Shown here: positions 27,005 to 30,033 of the stretch, piece after piece
Position numbering within the stretch: the stretch's first letter is position 1
Layout of the letters: every line of letters begins with the position of its first letter
Source: a virus
Reading direction: 5' to 3' (one strand)
IMG/VR virus record: IMGVR_UViG_3300019776_000191
Coordinates: 1-30,033 of that record
DNA length: 30,033 nt
Notes under the pieces: generated by a model
Told to the model about the DNA's origin: nothing
Database searches by the model: none
The model's input: only the letters and a program-made list of their open reading frames with translations
Position numbers and translations under genes: made by a program

Positions 27005-27583
27005 ATGTTCAACGAAAAAGTTAAGTCTCAAGACACCGCCGCAAGCAGCTTGACTGCTGGTGGCTCCACCGCTGATAGCGCAAGCGCAAAAGGCGTGTAC
27101 AAAATCCAATGCCACGACAAAGACGGCAATCTGAAATGGGAAGACGAAGCTCCCAATCTGGTGGTCAATGGCGGCTTGCAAGACATGAACGCCAAGTACT
27201 TCACAGGCAGCGCCTATACCGCAACTTGGTATCTTGGCTTGTACGGGGCCGCGGCTTCCAACAACCCCGCTGCTGGGGACACCATGTCTTCCCACGCTGG
27301 CTGGACTGAGGTGACTGCGTACAGCCAAGCCACACGGCCTGCTTGCACGTTTGGAACCCCCACGACTGCCAACCCATCGGTTGCCACCAACTCAGCTTCT
27401 CCTGCTACGTTCAGCATCAACGCTACGACGACTGTGGGCGGAGCTTTTCTGACCAGCAACAGCACCAAAGGCGGCTCAACGGGTACGCTGTACTCAGCCG
27501 CTGACTTCAGTTCACCTGGGGATCGTGCTGTTGTTTCGGGCGACACTTTGTCGGTTACTTACACTCTGAGCTTGGCAGGTTAA
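27005..27583 (+). CDS. Tail/virion protein, 192 aa
   Basis: MFNEKVKSQDTAASSLTAGG, then YKIQCHDKDGNLKWEDEAPN, LVVNGGLQDMNAKYFTGSAY, TATWYLGLYG, and a Thr/Ser-rich beta end with LSVTYTLSLAG. The DGNLKWEDExxNLVVNxGLxDMNxKYF block recurs in phage tail regions in my memory, always unnamed. TTTAAGGAGCGACC is a strong SD. Probably exposed beta protein of the tail. Confidence 0.8.
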   Translation: MFNEKVKSQDTAASSLTAGGSTADSASAKGVYKIQCHDKDGNLKWEDEAPNLVVNGGLQDMNAKYFTGSAYTATWYLGLYGAAASNNPAAGDTMSSHAGWTEVTAYSQATRPACTFGTPTTANPSVATNSASPATFSINATTTVGGAFLTSNSTKGGSTGTLYSAADFSSPGDRAVVSGDTLSVTYTLSLAG

Positions 27584-27585
27584 TC

Positions 27586-27765
27586 ATGGCAACAACTTTT
27601 AAAAAAGGCGACGTTGTTAAAGCTGTCGCAGTTATTCCTGAAGGCCCGGTGCTTGCTCTGCGCATGAGCGAAGAGGGTGTGGTGTCGTACTTGATTGAGT
27701 GGACGGACACTGATGGCGCAGTTCAACAGCGTTGGTTTGAAGAGTCTCAACTGACAGGAGCATGA
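27586..27765 (+). CDS. Conserved small protein, 59 aa
   Basis: Read directly: MATTFKKGDVVKAVAVIPEG, PVLALRMSEEGVVSYLIEWT, DTDGAVQQRWFEESQLTGA. Looks like a small SH3-like beta barrel of the KKGDVVxL...EGxVxYLVxWTDxxG type, common in phage late regions. No strong SD. The stop lies 3 bp before the tail fibre start. Function unknown. Confidence 0.8.
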   Translation: MATTFKKGDVVKAVAVIPEGPVLALRMSEEGVVSYLIEWTDTDGAVQQRWFEESQLTGA

Positions 27766-27768
27766 TCT

Positions 27769-29775
27769 ATGGCTTTAGTCCTTGCGGATCGAGTCCGTGA
27801 AACCACCACCAGCACAGGCACAACTGCAATAACGCTTGCTGGCGCGTACACGGGGTTCCAGACCTTTTCTGCGGCTGTAGGCACAGGTAACAGCACGTAC
27901 TACACCATTGCCAACGTAAGCACGGGGGAGTGGGAAGTAGGTATTGGTACGTACACGTCTGGCGGAAACACACTGTCTCGCACGACTGTGCTGGCTTCCA
28001 GCAACAGCGGTTCGCTTGTGAATTTTGGCGCAGGCAGCAAGGACGTGTTTGTCACGCAGCCCGCTGAAAGAGCACTGTACGTGGCCAGCGCAGGAACCGG
28101 CCTGAGTTCCAAAGTCACGGCCTTCACCAACGGCGGGGTTGTCTACGCTTCGGACACGTCTACGTTGGCTACGGGTAGTGCGCTGACTTTTGATGGAACA
28201 ACTTTTCAATACACTGGCGCATCAAACTTTGCAACATCTACAGGCAATGTGGGTATTGGGACAAGTTCGCCAAGCGAAAAACTCCACGTTGTTGGAAAAA
28301 TTGCCGTTAGTGGTACTAACCCATCTATCCGACAAACTGTTCAAAATGCGTATTTAGATTTGTGTGGCGGTACAACAGTTGGTACTGACCCAGCAATTCA
28401 GATTGCTGGTAGCACAACCACATCTGACGCAAACAAAATTTTCTACAATGCCAACGCTCATGTGTTTCGTACATCATCTGGTGGGTCAACTTACGCCACC
28501 ATAGATACCAGCGGTAACTTGGGATTGGGTGTTACGCCTAGTGCTCAATACAGCACAGTTAAAGCGATGCAAATCGGTGCGTTAGGTGCAACAGTAATTA
28601 CAGGCAATACCAGTGCAGGTGGCACAAGTTCTTTTGGACAAAACTGGTACGTTGACCCTACTACGGCAAATTTCTTTTATGCTGCCGCAACGTCACAGCC
28701 TGCATCTCGATATTCACAATATGCTGGCCAACATCAATGGTTTAACGCCGCCGCTGGCACAGCAGGCAACGCCATCACCTTCACCCAAGCAATGACCCTT
28801 GATGCAAGCGGTAACTTGGGTGTTGGTAGCACATCTCCAAACATTGCTGGTGTAAATAAAGCCATTACGCTAAATACAACAAACGGTACAGCAGGTGCTA
28901 TTTATGAAATTGCTATAAATGGAACAAATTATGCTTACCTGTTTTCTAACGCATCAAACACAGTTCTAAGCAGCGTTCAAAACCTACCATTGTTATTTAA
29001 TACAAACAACACAGAACGCGCCCGTATCGACTCCAGCGGTAACTTGGGTGTTGGTGTTACATCTATGTCACAGCGTTTAGTTGCTGGTGGTAGTGCAAAT
29101 ACCAGAATTCAAGTTGATGGCTCATCAACTGGTGGTATTTATTTCACTCAATCAGGTTCTAATGCAGGAACGATTTCTGGTTCTACATCTGCAATGATGT
29201 TTTATGCGCCCGGCGCAAGTGAATCAATGCGTCTTGACAACAGCGGTAACTTGCTGGTGGGGACTACGAGTGCTACAACCGGAAATGGAGGATTTCGAGT
29301 TAGGGTTAATACAAATGGGAACAGTGGATATACCAATGTTCAGTCTGAAAACCCAACAACATCTTCCATTTTTTCTACTTGGGATGTTTACGCTAGTAGC
29401 GCGTATCGCTTTTATGTAACCTATAACGGCGGTGTTAACAATTACCAAGCCAACGATACAAACCTGTCAGACCGCCGAGAAAAAACTAACTTTGCTCCGG
29501 CAGGTGATTACCTTTCCAAGATTTGCTCTATTCCTGTTCAGACCTTCAACTACATCGACCAGAACCTTGAAGAAGATGCTGGCCTGACGCTTGGTGTTGT
29601 AGCGCAGGATGTACAAGCTGTTGCTCCTGAGTTGGTAACTGAATCAAATTGGGGAACAGAAGAAGAACCCAAGATGCGTTTGTCCATCTACCAAACCGAT
29701 TTGCAATATGCGCTGATGAAAGCATTGCAAGAACTCAAAGCAGAATTTGATGCCTACAAAGCATCTCACCCATAA
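27769..29775 (+). CDS. Tail fibre/spike with C-terminal S74 self-processing chaperone domain
   Basis: 668 residues, receptor-binding. N-terminal attachment domain (VLADRVRETTTSTGTTAITL through FVTQPAERAL, about 1-100), then a shaft of modules that each open with (D)xSGNLGVGxTS or similar, at about residues 158, 247, 345, 421 and 490. From residue 567 the S74 domain follows: SDRREKTNF with S567 and K572 in the Ser-x4-Lys spacing of the catalytic dyad that cleaves just before the Ser; then VQTFNYI, GVVAQDVQAVAPELV and a coiled-coil end. The domain guides trimer folding and is released. The shaft DNA (about 28250-29460) is visibly richer in A/T than the flanks. Confidence 0.92.
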   Translation: MALVLADRVRETTTSTGTTAITLAGAYTGFQTFSAAVGTGNSTYYTIANVSTGEWEVGIGTYTSGGNTLSRTTVLASSNSGSLVNFGAGSKDVFVTQPAERALYVASAGTGLSSKVTAFTNGGVVYASDTSTLATGSALTFDGTTFQYTGASNFATSTGNVGIGTSSPSEKLHVVGKIAVSGTNPSIRQTVQNAYLDLCGGTTVGTDPAIQIAGSTTTSDANKIFYNANAHVFRTSSGGSTYATIDTSGNLGLGVTPSAQYSTVKAMQIGALGATVITGNTSAGGTSSFGQNWYVDPTTANFFYAAATSQPASRYSQYAGQHQWFNAAAGTAGNAITFTQAMTLDASGNLGVGSTSPNIAGVNKAITLNTTNGTAGAIYEIAINGTNYAYLFSNASNTVLSSVQNLPLLFNTNNTERARIDSSGNLGVGVTSMSQRLVAGGSANTRIQVDGSSTGGIYFTQSGSNAGTISGSTSAMMFYAPGASESMRLDNSGNLLVGTTSATTGNGGFRVRVNTNGNSGYTNVQSENPTTSSIFSTWDVYASSAYRFYVTYNGGVNNYQANDTNLSDRREKTNFAPAGDYLSKICSIPVQTFNYIDQNLEEDAGLTLGVVAQDVQAVAPELVTESNWGTEEEPKMRLSIYQTDLQYALMKALQELKAEFDAYKASHP

Positions 29776-29793
29776 ACATTAAAGGAGTAAACC

Positions 29794-30033
29794 ATGAGTA
29801 CCATAGTCTGGAATGTGAGTCAGTTAGACCGACAAACCTCAGATGGCTTTGTCACCACCGCACATTGGCAAGCAAATGCAACAGATGGAGATTATTCCGC
29901 ATCTGTGTACAGCACTTGCTCATGGCAACCCGGTACACCCACAATTCCCTATGACAGCGTAACCATGCAAGAGGTTCTGGATTGGTGCTGGGCATCGGGC
30001 GTAGACAAGGATGCCACGGAAGCATCTTTGGCG
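29794..30033 (+). CDS. DUF7936-like conserved phage protein (3' end outside window)
   Basis: The visible 80 codons read MSTIVWNVSQLDRQTSDGFV, TTAHWQANATDGDYSASVYS, TCSWQPGTPTIPYDSVTMQE, then VLDWCWASGVDKDATEASLA. The WNVxQxDRxxxDGFVTTAHWxxxAxDGDYxASxY block matches what I recall as DUF7936, a frequent phage family near tail fibre genes, role unknown. AAAGGAGTAAACC is a strong SD. The gene is cut by the window end, probably only shortly before its stop given the usual family size. Confidence 0.85.
   Translation, partial: MSTIVWNVSQLDRQTSDGFVTTAHWQANATDGDYSASVYSTCSWQPGTPTIPYDSVTMQEVLDWCWASGVDKDATEASLA

Overview
This window is a stretch of the genome of a tailed double-stranded DNA phage (Caudoviricetes). 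The evidence is a terminase pair, a P22-like portal, a scaffold, an HK97-fold major capsid protein, head-tail adaptors, a tail fibre with an S74 self-processing chaperone domain, and dense packing with ATGA-type overlaps and strong Shine-Dalgarno (SD) sites. No tail sheath, tape measure, integrase or lysogeny repressor is visible. The gp4-like and SU10-like adaptors suggest a podovirus-like virion, but the tail module runs out of the window. A Gram-negative, perhaps betaproteobacterial, host is a weak inference from composition and from small protein families; no host gene is present.

Left arm (1-10313, all minus strand, transcribed leftward): about 25 mostly small accessory genes, many with start codons overlapping the previous stop. 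Recognisable members are a protein with a WDGH-like domain inserted in an EPVA/TTPPQR framework, a Cys-rich protein, a DUF7249-like protein, an M20/M42-type zinc peptidase and a 444-residue acidic zinc-finger/repeat protein directly upstream of it. Eight genes between 6.1 and 8.0 kb begin at two nearly identical ribosome-binding cassettes that alternate along the DNA. A gene-free AT-rich segment (8935-9280) with short repeats is the best origin candidate, and a family of CAGACA-N3-TGTCTG hairpins is scattered through 8.0-10.2 kb.

Control region (10314-10989): divergent promoters separate the leftward and rightward units. The rightward promoter contains an inverted repeat that looks like an operator and is followed by a tRNA-Pro(TGG), a degenerate tRNA-like element that may be tRNA-His(GTG), a stem-loop and a 24-codon ORF with a strong SD.

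Right arm (11054-30033, all plus strand): terS, terL, a protein with a Tat-like signal peptide, portal, a small conserved protein, a GroES-like co-chaperonin, scaffold, two minor head proteins and the major capsid protein. A strong terminator follows the capsid gene, then a free-standing HNH endonuclease gene, then a consensus-like promoter with a structured leader that restarts the late operon. Next come two structural proteins, a cluster of tiny basic proteins around a holin-like protein, a disordered Gly/Gln/Met-rich protein, adaptor/connector proteins, tail proteins, the S74 tail fibre, and a conserved small protein cut by the window end.

Most functional names rest on remembered family patterns and motifs read by eye; no database search was run.
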